Source of the DNA: Fretibacter rubidus
GTDB lineage: Bacteria > Pseudomonadota > Alphaproteobacteria > Caulobacterales > Maricaulaceae
NCBI RefSeq assembly: GCF_041429785.1
Contig: NZ_CP163423.1
Location: 2,480,001-2,544,000, forward strand
Direction: 5' to 3'
DNA length: 64,000 nucleotides
The notes beneath the pieces were generated by a model. It was given only the letters and a program-made list of their open reading frames with translations, did no database searches and had not been told where the DNA came from. This document shows positions 17,378-26,357 of this stretch, piece by piece; position 1 is the stretch's first letter; every line of letters begins with the position of its first letter. The position numbers were made by a program, and so were the translations under genes.

Positions 17378-18826
17378 ATGTATCTGGGCATTGATATTGG
17401 CACGTCTGGCGTCAAAGCCGTCTTAGTTGACGATGCACAAAATATCGTCGACCAAGCCAGCGCCCCATTATCGGTGCAGCGTCCCCAGCCACTTTGGTCT
17501 GAACAAGACCCAGCCGATTGGTGGGCGGCGACATGCAAAGCTGTCACCGCGCTGGACCCGCATAAACGCTCTGGCGTAAAGGCCATTGGCCTATCGGGGC
17601 AAATGCACGGCGCGACATGCCTTGACGACGCGGATAATGTCCTTCGTCGTGCAATCCTATGGAATGACGGACGCAGCGCTGTGGAATGCTCGGCCATGAT
17701 GGGCGCGCTCCCAAGCCTAACGTCTATTACAGGTAATCTGGCCATGCCAGGATTTACCGCGCCCAAGCTCGTTTGGATGCAACGCCACGAACCCGAAACA
17801 TTTAAAAAGACTGCAAAAGTCCTATTACCCAAAGACTATGTGCGGCTTTTGATGTCAGGAGATTACGCCTCTGATATGTCAGATAGTGCTGGCACATTAT
17901 GGATGGATGTCGCCGCGCGGGATTGGTCAGATGACGTCTTGTCCCTCACAGGTCTTCACCGCAAGCATATGCCAGACCTCTTTGAAGGCTCGTCTGCGAC
18001 AGGCAAGCTTTCCAAATCTGTCGCCAATGATTGGGGTATGGACTGCGTACCGATTGCTGGCGGCGGTGGGGATAATGCAGCCGGCGCTGTGGGCTCTGGC
18101 ACAATCAGCTCTGGCGACGGGTTTATCAGCCTTGGCACATCTGGTGTGGTGTTTTTGGCAGACGGGCAGTACCGCCCTAACCCAGAGAGCGCAGTGCATA
18201 CGTTCTGCCACGCCCTCCCAGCGCTATGGCATCAAATGAGCGTGATGTTATCAGCGGCCAGTGCTGTTGATTTTGTCGCTAAAATAACGGGCTTCAAGAC
18301 ACCCGCAGATTTATACGCGACAGCCGAACACGCTAATGAACCAGGGCGAGGAGCGATGTTCCTGCCCTATTTATCGGGTGAGCGGACACCGCATAACAAC
18401 CCCAATGCCAAGGGCGCATTTTTTGGTTTAACCCATGAAGATAACTCTGCAACGCTTGCGCAGGCGGCACTAGAGGGTGTGGCCTTTGCGTTGGCTGACG
18501 GCATTGACGCGCTACGTGACACTGGTGCAAGTATTGAGACGTTATCCGTGATTGGCGGCGGCGCGCGTAGTCTGTATTGGGGCAAAATTTTGGCCAGCGC
18601 CTTTGATGTAACCCTGCATTACCGCGGCGGCGCAGACGTTGGGCCAGCCTTTGGCGCGGCGCGACTCGCGCGGCTATGCGTTAGCAGCGAAAGCGCTGAA
18701 GACATTTGCACTCCACCCCCGATTGAGGCGACCATTGAGCCTGATAACAGTTTGCGCGATTTATACAGCCAGCGCCGCGTGAGCTTTCAAAAACTATATC
18801 AAAACACAAAAGATTTAACTGCGTAA
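17378..18826 (+). CDS. xylB: Xylulokinase
   Basis: A 482-residue FGGY-family kinase that phosphorylates D-xylulose to xylulose 5-phosphate. It begins with the phosphate-binding segment LGIDIGTSGVKAVLVD. It carries GLSGQMHGA (the xylulokinase-type substrate loop), ILWNDGR, GGGGDNAAGAVG in the second domain, and PYLSGERTPHN near residue 330, followed by VIGGGARS. Length matches the family (about 480). It starts 2 bp after the GH3 stop codon and is followed 10 bp later by xylA, forming an operon that couples release of the pentose to its isomerisation and phosphorylation. Confidence 0.94.
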   Translation: MYLGIDIGTSGVKAVLVDDAQNIVDQASAPLSVQRPQPLWSEQDPADWWAATCKAVTALDPHKRSGVKAIGLSGQMHGATCLDDADNVLRRAILWNDGRSAVECSAMMGALPSLTSITGNLAMPGFTAPKLVWMQRHEPETFKKTAKVLLPKDYVRLLMSGDYASDMSDSAGTLWMDVAARDWSDDVLSLTGLHRKHMPDLFEGSSATGKLSKSVANDWGMDCVPIAGGGGDNAAGAVGSGTISSGDGFISLGTSGVVFLADGQYRPNPESAVHTFCHALPALWHQMSVMLSAASAVDFVAKITGFKTPADLYATAEHANEPGRGAMFLPYLSGERTPHNNPNAKGAFFGLTHEDNSATLAQAALEGVAFALADGIDALRDTGASIETLSVIGGGARSLYWGKILASAFDVTLHYRGGADVGPAFGAARLARLCVSSESAEDICTPPPIEATIEPDNSLRDLYSQRRVSFQKLYQNTKDLTA

Positions 18827-18836
18827 GGAGCCTGTC

Positions 18837-20153
18837 ATGAGCGGCTATTTTGATCATATTGACCCTATTAAATTTGAAGGAAAAGACAGCGATGATCCGC
18901 TGGCCTTTAAATATTATGACTCGTCTAAAAAGATTATGGGCAAAACAATCGCAGAGCATTTGCGCGTCTCTGTTTGTTATTGGCATAATTTCTGTTGGGA
19001 CGGCTTTGACGTCTTTGGCGGCGGCACGTTTAATCGGCCTTGGCATGGTGACAAAAATGACCAAGCCGCCGCAGAGGCAAAGCTAGACGCAGCCTTTGAT
19101 TTCTTTGACCGCCTTGGTAATAAATTTTGGTGCTTCCACGATGTCGACGTTATGGCCGCAGCAGAAACCCCGCGCCAGCACGTTGAAAATTTTGCCACCA
19201 TTGTCGATAAAATTGAAGCCAAAATGGACGCCCGCGATATTAATCTGCTGTGGGGTACAGCCAATATGTTTTCGCATCCACGCTATATGGCGGGGGCATC
19301 CACCAATCCCAATCCTGATGTGGCCGCCTTTGCGGCACTACAAGTCAAACATTGCCTAGAGGCGACACACCGTTTGGGCGGATCAGGTTATGTCTTGTGG
19401 GGCGGGCGCGAAGGCTATGACACAATCCTTAACACCAATGTCGGACAGGAGATGAACCAATTAGGGCGATTCCTTAACATGGTCGTCGAGCATAAACATA
19501 AGATCGGATTTAAAGGTGATATATGGGTCGAACCGAAACCACATGAGCCAACAAAACATCAATATGACCGCGATGTTGGGACGATCTACGGCTTTTTGAA
19601 AGAACACGGCCTAGAGGGGCAAGTGGGGGTGAATATTGAACCCAACCACGCGACTTTGGCGGGCAATAGTTTTGAGCATGAAATTGAAATGGCCAATGCC
19701 TTTGGTATGTTTGGGTCGATCGATTTCAATCGCGGTGATCCGCAAAATGGCTGGGACACCGACCAGTTTCCCAATGACCTGCGCGAGACCACACTGGCGC
19801 TCTATTACATCCTTAAGGGCGGTGGTTTTAAAAACGGCGGCTCTAATTTTGATGCCAAAGTGCGTCGCCAAAGTATAGATGCCGAAGACTTGTTCCATGG
19901 TCATATTGGCGGGATGGATTTGCTGGCCCGCGCACTGGAAAATGCGGCGGCTATGATTGAGACGGATACGTTGCAAGCATTTAAAGACGCACGCTATGCA
20001 GGATGGAAATCAGGTATGGGGGCCAAAATGATGGACGGCTCTGCAGATTTAGACGCTATGGCCGGCTATAGTTTGTCAGTTAACACATCCCCTGCTCCCA
20101 TTTCTGGCGCGCAGGAAAAACTGGAAAACTATATTACAAATGCTGTGAAATAA
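18837..20153 (+). CDS. xylA: Xylose isomerase
   Basis: A 438-residue class II xylose isomerase converting D-xylose to D-xylulose in the cytoplasm. Diagnostic segments are KFWCFHDVDV with the catalytic His, LWGGREGYD, WVEPKPHEPTKHQYD with metal-ligand Glu, VNIEPNHATLAG, FGSIDFNRGDPQNGWDTD with metal-ligand Asp, and the C-terminal LLARALE. Length and motifs match the long class II enzymes. The ATG at 18837 has a good Shine-Dalgarno sequence (AAGGAG). It is the last gene of the GH3-xylB-xylA operon and converges on the aldose epimerase gene, with 5 bp between the stops. Confidence 0.96.
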   Translation: MSGYFDHIDPIKFEGKDSDDPLAFKYYDSSKKIMGKTIAEHLRVSVCYWHNFCWDGFDVFGGGTFNRPWHGDKNDQAAAEAKLDAAFDFFDRLGNKFWCFHDVDVMAAAETPRQHVENFATIVDKIEAKMDARDINLLWGTANMFSHPRYMAGASTNPNPDVAAFAALQVKHCLEATHRLGGSGYVLWGGREGYDTILNTNVGQEMNQLGRFLNMVVEHKHKIGFKGDIWVEPKPHEPTKHQYDRDVGTIYGFLKEHGLEGQVGVNIEPNHATLAGNSFEHEIEMANAFGMFGSIDFNRGDPQNGWDTDQFPNDLRETTLALYYILKGGGFKNGGSNFDAKVRRQSIDAEDLFHGHIGGMDLLARALENAAAMIETDTLQAFKDARYAGWKSGMGAKMMDGSADLDAMAGYSLSVNTSPAPISGAQEKLENYITNAVK

Positions 20154-20158
20154 TCAGC

Positions 20159-21040
20159 TTACGTATTATCAGCCACAGTAAAATTTGTTGTGGCTGAGAC
20201 GGTTTCCCCAGGCGAGAGGACACGCAGTCCTGTCGCCTTGGTTTTACCTTCAAAATTTACCGCGTCATTCATATGGCTAACAGGCTCAAAGCAGAAGTAG
20301 TCCTGTTCTTCTGGTACATAAACGACGGCAAATCCCAAGACCTCATCAGCGCTGATATCCATGCCGTAGCGCGCATTGTCCCAGCGAATGCTGGCTTGGC
20401 CGCTAAAGCCTGTAAAACAATTATCAACAACCACATCTTTAAGCTTGCGCGCTTGGGTGAAGTCCCATGGCTCTGGTATCGCCGCGTGAATTGTCGGAAG
20501 CGCTGCTTCATCCGATAGCCAAACACCACTTGCGTTAAATTGGAGCCGCGCGTTTTTCTTATTTGGAAAATAGGGATGTGTACCAATGCCAGCGGGCATA
20601 CCGGCCGAACTCTCGTTAGTGATAGATACGGTCATGGAAAGCCGTCCATCGGATAGCTCTAAGGACTGCGTCGCATGGAACGCCCATGGCCAGATATCTG
20701 CAGTGTGATTAAGCGAACACACACAGTCGCGTTCAGATTGTTGCGTCACTGTCCAAGGCCGCACCCACCCCAAACCATGGAGCGCATGGCCGTGGTCTGT
20801 TTCATGAAATTCCAGCGATATATCTTCACCGCCGAAATGAAACCGTCCATCGCGAATACGATTTGAATAAGGAATAAGCGGAAAGCATGATGTCTTTAAT
20901 GGATCACGCGCCGCTTTCCATCCGGCCTCAACAGATTTAAACATCTCTTGACCGTCATGGGTGAAACGTAAAACTGCCGCGCCGGAGTCGGGCGAGAGCG
21001 TGAGTTCGCTTTTGCCATTCTTTAATGTTACGTGAGCCAT
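20159..21040 (-). CDS. Aldose 1-epimerase family protein
   Basis: A 293-residue GalM-like mutarotase that interconverts alpha and beta anomers of a hexose or pentose. The sequence shows PYSNRIRDGRF with the substrate-binding Arg, ETDHGHALHGLGW with the predicted catalytic His pair region, PAGIGTHPYFPN with the second His, and FCFEPVSHMNDAVN with the Glu. The ATG at 21040 is preferred because GGAG lies 7 nt upstream; the in-frame ATG four codons earlier has no such site. It stands on the strand opposite xylA, and 170 bp separate it from the divergent second LacI gene. Its place suggests mutarotation of imported xylose or glucose. Confidence 0.88.
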   Translation of the reverse strand: MAHVTLKNGKSELTLSPDSGAAVLRFTHDGQEMFKSVEAGWKAARDPLKTSCFPLIPYSNRIRDGRFHFGGEDISLEFHETDHGHALHGLGWVRPWTVTQQSERDCVCSLNHTADIWPWAFHATQSLELSDGRLSMTVSITNESSAGMPAGIGTHPYFPNKKNARLQFNASGVWLSDEAALPTIHAAIPEPWDFTQARKLKDVVVDNCFTGFSGQASIRWDNARYGMDISADEVLGFAVVYVPEEQDYFCFEPVSHMNDAVNFEGKTKATGLRVLSPGETVSATTNFTVADNT

Positions 21041-21141
21041 AATTTTCTCCAAAGCGGGTTAAAGCCCGCCTTATAACGCATTGTGCGCGACCTAACCGAA
21101 AGCATAAAGGAAATTCAACCTATTCAAAGCGCTGAGAATTG

Positions 21142-21159
21142 TTATGTATAGCTACATAA
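21142..21159. promoter_or_regulatory. Palindrome in epimerase/LacI-2 intergenic region
   Basis: TTATGTA and TACATAA are perfect 7-bp arms around TAGC, between two divergent promoters and 49 bp before the LacI-2 start. It does not match the TGACA-type operators. It may be the binding site of LacI-2 or of another regulator. Confidence 0.45.
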
Positions 21160-21208
21160 AGTTGGGCATGTCGCATAAATTGCGGCCTGTCACAATCGCG
21201 AGGGGACC

Positions 21209-22231
21209 ATGAAAAAAATTACGATTGAGGACATCGCCAAAGAAGCGCATGTCTCCATCAAGACTGTTTCGCGCGTGTTTAATCACGAACCTAATGTTCG
21301 CGATAATACGCGTGACCGCGTTTTGGCCGTGGCAGAGGCGATGAATTACCGCCCCAATTTGTCGGCTCGGAGCTTAGCCTCGAATAAGTCCTTCATTATC
21401 GTGCATTTCCATGACAACCCAAACCCCGATTATCTTGACCGTATAAACCAAGGTCTGCACAAAGCGTGTCGCGCCGCCGGGTATTTTTCTGTGAATGAGC
21501 CTCTGCCCTTAACAAACGGCAGCTATGCGGCTTTAGCGGCGACTTACTTGACGTCATTTCACGTAGACGGCGCATTGCTCAGCCCGCCGTTATCCGATGA
21601 CCCTGCATTGCTGGCGGTACTGCGTGAGAAGAATGTTCCTTACACACGTGTATCTCCACAATTTGAAAAACGCTCTAGCGGTGCGACCTACATTGATGAC
21701 AAAGCCGCCAGTTTGATGATGACTAACCACTTGATCGAATTAGGGCACAAGAATATTGCCTTTATTGCTGGCCCGTCCAGTCATGGCTCAACGATCGAAC
21801 GCACCGCGGGGTTTTTAAAAGCGCTAGAAACCGCAGGTCTGTCGGTACAGAATTGCCCGCAATATAGTGGAGACTTCTCTTTTCGGTCGGGCCTCAACGC
21901 CGGTCAGAAAATCATCGAGTCAGGTCATAATGTCACTGCGATTTTTGCAGCCAATGATGAAATGGCTGTAGGCGCTATGATGGCCGCCATGAAAGCAGGG
22001 CTCGACATTCCCAAGGATATGTCCATAGCGGGCTTTGATGGCTCACGCATTGGAGACGTGTTGTGGCCGCAGCTAACCACTATTCGACAACCCATTAGGC
22101 AGCTATCGGAACGCGCTACCGATATATTGCTGACAAGCCTGCGAACTTCTGAGACGGATATCATATGCGAGGAGCTTCCCGTCACGCTTCTCGCGCGGGG
22201 TAGTAGTTCCGTCCCGAAAATTTCATCTTAA
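21209..22231 (+). CDS. LacI-family transcriptional regulator 2
   Basis: A 340-residue repressor with helix-turn-helix IEDIAKEAHVSIKTVSRVFN and hinge LSARSLASNK. The ligand-binding domain shows HVDGALLSPPLSD, FIAGPSSHGSTIERT, FAANDEMAVGAM and MSIAGFDGSRIGD. The recognition-helix residues (Ile-Lys-Thr) differ from LacI-1 (Phe-Lys-Thr) by one position, so the two may read similar operators. It lies immediately upstream of the zwf operon (102 bp gap), whose promoter carries a CG-centred version of the TGACA palindrome, so LacI-2 may be the regulator of that operon. The start ATG follows GAGGGGAC. Confidence 0.9.
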   Translation: MKKITIEDIAKEAHVSIKTVSRVFNHEPNVRDNTRDRVLAVAEAMNYRPNLSARSLASNKSFIIVHFHDNPNPDYLDRINQGLHKACRAAGYFSVNEPLPLTNGSYAALAATYLTSFHVDGALLSPPLSDDPALLAVLREKNVPYTRVSPQFEKRSSGATYIDDKAASLMMTNHLIELGHKNIAFIAGPSSHGSTIERTAGFLKALETAGLSVQNCPQYSGDFSFRSGLNAGQKIIESGHNVTAIFAANDEMAVGAMMAAMKAGLDIPKDMSIAGFDGSRIGDVLWPQLTTIRQPIRQLSERATDILLTSLRTSETDIICEELPVTLLARGSSSVPKISS

Positions 22232-22276
22232 CACAGCGCCATTAGCCCTATAGACTTTTGAATAACTAAGCTGTAT

Positions 22277-22290
22277 TGACAGCGTTGTCA
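22277..22290. promoter_or_regulatory. LacI-type operator upstream of zwf operon
   Basis: TGACAGCGTTGTCA has 5-bp inverted arms with a CG centre and lies 43 bp before the zwf start, the same distance as the lacI-1 and permease sites from their genes. It also holds a TTGACA hexamer (22276-22281) that may serve as the -35 element. Confidence 0.72.
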
Positions 22291-22333
22291 TAATATTGGG
22301 TCTAAGCCCGAACCGCTATACTGGAGACGCCGA

Positions 22334-23797
22334 ATGGCTGAATTTATTCCTGTCGATCCCTTTGATATCGTCATTTTTGGCGGCACAGGTGATTTATCAC
22401 GGCGCAAATTACTACCCGCCCTTTATCACCGTTATCTAGACGGCCAAATTGACGACAGCAGTAAAATCATTGGTGTCGCTCGCACCGAACTTGACCGTCA
22501 GGCCTTCAATGATTTGGCTAAAAAAGCATGCAAGGCGCATACGGAAAATTTTGATGAGGCTGCATGGGAAAGATTTTCAGAAAGACTGCACTACCTGACG
22601 ATGGATGCCACCAATCAGGATGCCGATTGGGGCGCTTTGAAATCCCTGCTTGCAAAAGACACGCGGCCCGTTGTGTTCTACCTCGCAACGACACCATTAA
22701 TCTACGTCGACTTATGCCAAGCTATGGCCCGTGCAGGACTAAACACGCCCAATACGCGTCTAGTTTTGGAAAAGCCAATCGGCACTGACCTTGCCTCTGC
22801 TCAAGCGATAAATGAGGGCGTCGGGGCCGTCTTTGAAGAAAACAAAATCTACCGTATTGATCATTATTTGGGCAAAGAAACGGTACAAAATCTTTTAGTT
22901 TTGCGCTTTGCTAATACGCTATTTGAGCCCATTTGGTCACGTCACACAATTGATCATGTTCAAATCACAGTCAGCGAGTCCATTGGCCTCGAAGGGCGCG
23001 CGGATTACTATGACCGATCTGGCGCCGTGCGTGATATGGTTCAAAATCATATCTTGCAGCTTCTGTGTCTGACCGCAATGGAACCGCCCAATAATTTGGA
23101 CGGCGATGAGGTTCGCACTGAGAAGATCAAAGTTCTAAAAGCACTGCAACGCTTCACACCAGAGACAGCGAAAACACACACAGTGCGCGGACAATATGCA
23201 GAAGGCCTCGTCGAGGGCGACCCCGTTACGTCCTATGTCGATACCTTGTCCAAAGACAATTCTGACACCGAGACCTTTGTTGCGATTAAAACAGGGCTTG
23301 ATAATTGGCGCTGGGCTGGCGTGCCGTTCTACCTGCGTACTGGCAAGCGGATGAAAGAGCGGCGCTCTGAAATTGTCATTCAGTTCAAACCTACGCCGCA
23401 CGCCCTATTCAAAGGGGCAGACCAGGCGCCGAACCGCCTTGTTATCCGTTTGCAGCCCGATGAAGGTATGCAGCTTTATATGCAAGTCAAAGAACCGGGC
23501 CCGGGTGGTCTTCGCCTAAAATCACTGCCGCTGAACTTGTCCTATGCCGATAATTTTCTTGTCCGTTATCCTGATGCCTATGAGCGTTTATTAATGGATG
23601 TCGTGCGCGGGAACCTCGCCTTGTTTATGCGCCGCGACGAAGTGGAAGCCGCATGGTCATGGGTCGATAATTTACTCGAGAGTTGGCATGACGGCAATCA
23701 ACCGCTGGAAAGCTATGCCGCTGGCACGTCGGGGCCGTTGCAATCTGCCATGTTAATGGACCGTGACCACCGCGAGTGGTGGGAAAGCAAACGCTAG
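22334..23797 (+). CDS. zwf: Glucose-6-phosphate 1-dehydrogenase
   Basis: A 487-residue enzyme that oxidises glucose 6-phosphate to 6-phosphogluconolactone with NADP(H), the entry step to the Entner-Doudoroff and pentose-phosphate routes. FGGTGDLSRRKLLPALY forms the dinucleotide fold near the N-terminus. RIDHYLGKETVQNL contains the catalytic His and Lys, and VPFYLRTGKRM is the substrate-side signature. Length is normal. It leads the zwf-pgl-edd-glk operon; its TAG overlaps the GTG start of pgl by one base. A LacI-type operator precedes it. Confidence 0.96.
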   Translation: MAEFIPVDPFDIVIFGGTGDLSRRKLLPALYHRYLDGQIDDSSKIIGVARTELDRQAFNDLAKKACKAHTENFDEAAWERFSERLHYLTMDATNQDADWGALKSLLAKDTRPVVFYLATTPLIYVDLCQAMARAGLNTPNTRLVLEKPIGTDLASAQAINEGVGAVFEENKIYRIDHYLGKETVQNLLVLRFANTLFEPIWSRHTIDHVQITVSESIGLEGRADYYDRSGAVRDMVQNHILQLLCLTAMEPPNNLDGDEVRTEKIKVLKALQRFTPETAKTHTVRGQYAEGLVEGDPVTSYVDTLSKDNSDTETFVAIKTGLDNWRWAGVPFYLRTGKRMKERRSEIVIQFKPTPHALFKGADQAPNRLVIRLQPDEGMQLYMQVKEPGPGGLRLKSLPLNLSYADNFLVRYPDAYERLLMDVVRGNLALFMRRDEVEAAWSWVDNLLESWHDGNQPLESYAAGTSGPLQSAMLMDRDHREWWESKR

Positions 23798-24504
23798 TGT
23801 CAGGACATTTTCAAATAGTCTCGTCACGCGCGGCCATTGCTCCCATAGCTGCCGATATGATTGCGTCGGCAATCTTGCGCGATGTACACTCACGCGGCAC
23901 GGCCTCTATTATGCTGTCAGGCGGTTCAACCCCTGGCGCAACATTTGAGGCGCTATCGCATTACGACTTGCCTTGGGACAAAGTTACTATCGGCCTTGTT
24001 GATGACCGTTGGGTACCAGAAACTAACAAGGGCTCTAATGGCGCCCTCATTCGGCGCACATTACTGCGTAACAAAGCAAAATCCGCGACCTTTATCCCGA
24101 TGAAAACACATCATGACACAATACAGGGCGGATTGGCGAATGTGGCCAAAGCTTATGCGGCCCTGTCCCGCCCCTATAGCTTTGTCTTGCTGGGTATGGG
24201 CCCTGATGGTCATACGGCGTCTTGGTTTCCAAAGGCTGACGGCCTTGATTACGCACTTGATATGAACAGCGGGGCGATCGTTGCGCCAATCACAGCCAAT
24301 AAATCACCTGTTACTGGGGACTATCTGCACCGCATGACATTGACCCTGCCCGCGATTGCCGATGCGCGTTTTGCGCTTTTATTACTGACCGGGGCAGAAA
24401 AGCGCGTCGTGTTTGAAGCCGCGCAAGATGCCTCTTTGAATTATCCTATCACCCATGCCATCACGGCCCTTGGCGAACGCCTAACAACCTTATACGCTGA
24501 ATAA
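23797..24504 (+). CDS. pgl: 6-Phosphogluconolactonase
   Basis: A 235-residue DevB/Pgl-type lactonase that hydrolyses 6-phosphogluconolactone to 6-phosphogluconate. Motifs are [24 protein letters not shown]-type [10 protein letters not shown], and [14 protein letters not shown]. The chosen start is GTG at 23797, overlapping the zwf stop (TAGTG). An ATG at 23776 would push 7 extra residues into zwf and is less likely. It is followed by edd after 2 bp. Confidence 0.93.
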   Translation: MSGHFQIVSSRAAIAPIAADMIASAILRDVHSRGTASIMLSGGSTPGATFEALSHYDLPWDKVTIGLVDDRWVPETNKGSNGALIRRTLLRNKAKSATFIPMKTHHDTIQGGLANVAKAYAALSRPYSFVLLGMGPDGHTASWFPKADGLDYALDMNSGAIVAPITANKSPVTGDYLHRMTLTLPAIADARFALLLLTGAEKRVVFEAAQDASLNYPITHAITALGERLTTLYAE

Positions 24505-24506
24505 AT

Positions 24507-26357
24507 ATGACCCATCCTGTATTAGACTCTGTCACGGCGAAAATCGTAGAGCGTTCGCGCGAAACGCGGGCTGCCTATCTTGACGATATGCACGCGCGTC
24601 GTCCCGAGGGATTAGCACGCAAACGACTATCAGCTGGAAACCAAGCCCATGCCTTTGCGGGATGCGCGCTGCATGACAAAAAAGAACTCTTTGGTGCCAG
24701 TTGGCCCAATATCGGCATCATCACATCTTATAATGATATGTTGTCCGCCCATCAGCCGTTCGAAGCTTTTCCGGAAATCATTCGTATGGCAGCGCGCAAA
24801 GCAGGGGCAACGGCGCAAGTCTCTGGCGGCGTACCCGCTATGTGTGACGGCGTTACCCAAGGTCAAACAGGCATGGAAATGTCGTTATTTTCGCGCGACG
24901 TCATTGCCATGGCAACAGCCGTATCTTTGTCACATGATACATATGACGCGGCGCTTTATCTGGGCGTATGCGATAAAATCGTTCCTGGACTTTTGATCGG
25001 GGCTCTACAATTTGGTTATCTGCCCGCGATTTTTGTCCCGGCTGGTCCGATGCCGTCTGGTCTGCCTAATCAGGAGAAACAACGTATTCGCCAGTTATTT
25101 GCCGAAGGCAAAGCCACACGCGAAGACTTGATGAAAGCCGAAGCTGAGAGCTACCACAGCCCCGGAACCTGCACCTTTTACGGCACGGCCAATTCTAATC
25201 AGATGCTGATGGAGATCATGGGGCTTCACTTACCTGGCGCGGCCTTTGTTAATCCCAATACGCCGCTTCGCAAAGCTTTGACCGAGGCAGCAACGCAGCG
25301 CGCTGTCGAGATTACTGCGGCCAAAGACAGCTACACACCAATCGGCGAGGTCGTGACCGAGAAATCAATTGTCAACGCCATTGTCGGCTTGTTGGCCACG
25401 GGCGGATCAACCAATCATACCCTTCATATTCCTGCCATTGCGCGCGCGGCGGGCATCATCGTCAATTGGGATGATTTCACAGAACTATCCCATATCACCC
25501 CGCTGCTGACGAAAATTTATCCCAATGGTTACGCCGATGTAAACCATTTCCACACAGCTGGCGGCATGGGACTTTTGACCCGTGAATTACTAGACGCAGG
25601 GTTACTGCACCGCGACGTTAAAACCGTCTCTGGCGGGGATTTATCCGATTACACAACAGAACCCATTTTAGACGGCGGTAAAGCCGTTTGGCGTGAAGCC
25701 CCCATTGCGTCCAAGGACACAGCAATAATAAGCACAGTCGAAAAACCCTTCAACGCTGAAGGCGGCGTTCGCGTTCTCGCGGGGAAGCTTGGACGGGGCG
25801 TCGTCAAAGTTTCTGCCGTCGCAGAACAGCACCGCAAAGTCACCGCACCTGCCCGCGTTTTTGATGACCAAAATGATATGTATAAAGCCTTTGAAGCGGG
25901 GGAGCTTAATAAAGACGTTGTTTGCGTTGTTCGGTTCCAAGGCCCGCGCGCAAACGGCATGCCAGAACTTCATAAACTAACTCCGCCACTGGGTGTACTG
26001 CAAGACAAGGGCTTTGCCGTTGCCCTTGTAACAGACGGACGTATGTCGGGCGCATCGGGGAAAATTCCAGCCGCAATTCATGTTGGGCCGGAAGCTGCAA
26101 GCGGTGGGCCGCTGGCCTATGTGCAAGACGGCGACATCATCACACTGGACGCAGAAGCGGGCGTATTAGAAATTGACGTTGATGAAGCCGTGTTAATGGC
26201 ACGTATCCCCGCGCAACAACCAACCAATCGCGGACGCCTTGGGTTTGGTCGCGACCTATTTGGGTCGTTCCGCGCGCAATGCACAGAAGCCGAAGCGGGC
26301 GCGTCCTGTTTTCATCCCAATGAAAATGCCCGTCAGACATTTGAGGGCAAAGCCTAA
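24507..26357 (+). CDS. edd: Phosphogluconate dehydratase
   Basis: A 616-residue enzyme of the IlvD/Edd family that dehydrates 6-phosphogluconate to KDPG, the committing Entner-Doudoroff step. Family features visible are [31 protein letters not shown] and [12 protein letters not shown], which hold iron-sulfur cluster cysteines. Further features are [27 protein letters not shown] and the C-terminal [14 protein letters not shown]. Its TAA overlaps the ATG of glk. KDPG aldolase (eda), the next enzyme, is not in this window. Confidence 0.96.
   Translation: MTHPVLDSVTAKIVERSRETRAAYLDDMHARRPEGLARKRLSAGNQAHAFAGCALHDKKELFGASWPNIGIITSYNDMLSAHQPFEAFPEIIRMAARKAGATAQVSGGVPAMCDGVTQGQTGMEMSLFSRDVIAMATAVSLSHDTYDAALYLGVCDKIVPGLLIGALQFGYLPAIFVPAGPMPSGLPNQEKQRIRQLFAEGKATREDLMKAEAESYHSPGTCTFYGTANSNQMLMEIMGLHLPGAAFVNPNTPLRKALTEAATQRAVEITAAKDSYTPIGEVVTEKSIVNAIVGLLATGGSTNHTLHIPAIARAAGIIVNWDDFTELSHITPLLTKIYPNGYADVNHFHTAGGMGLLTRELLDAGLLHRDVKTVSGGDLSDYTTEPILDGGKAVWREAPIASKDTAIISTVEKPFNAEGGVRVLAGKLGRGVVKVSAVAEQHRKVTAPARVFDDQNDMYKAFEAGELNKDVVCVVRFQGPRANGMPELHKLTPPLGVLQDKGFAVALVTDGRMSGASGKIPAAIHVGPEAASGGPLAYVQDGDIITLDAEAGVLEIDVDEAVLMARIPAQQPTNRGRLGFGRDLFGSFRAQCTEAEAGASCFHPNENARQTFEGKA

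Noticed and set aside
17320-17832. 170-codon open frame antisense to xylB
   Set aside because: It lies wholly opposite a well supported xylB and the GH3 end; codon content looks like the complement of a real gene.
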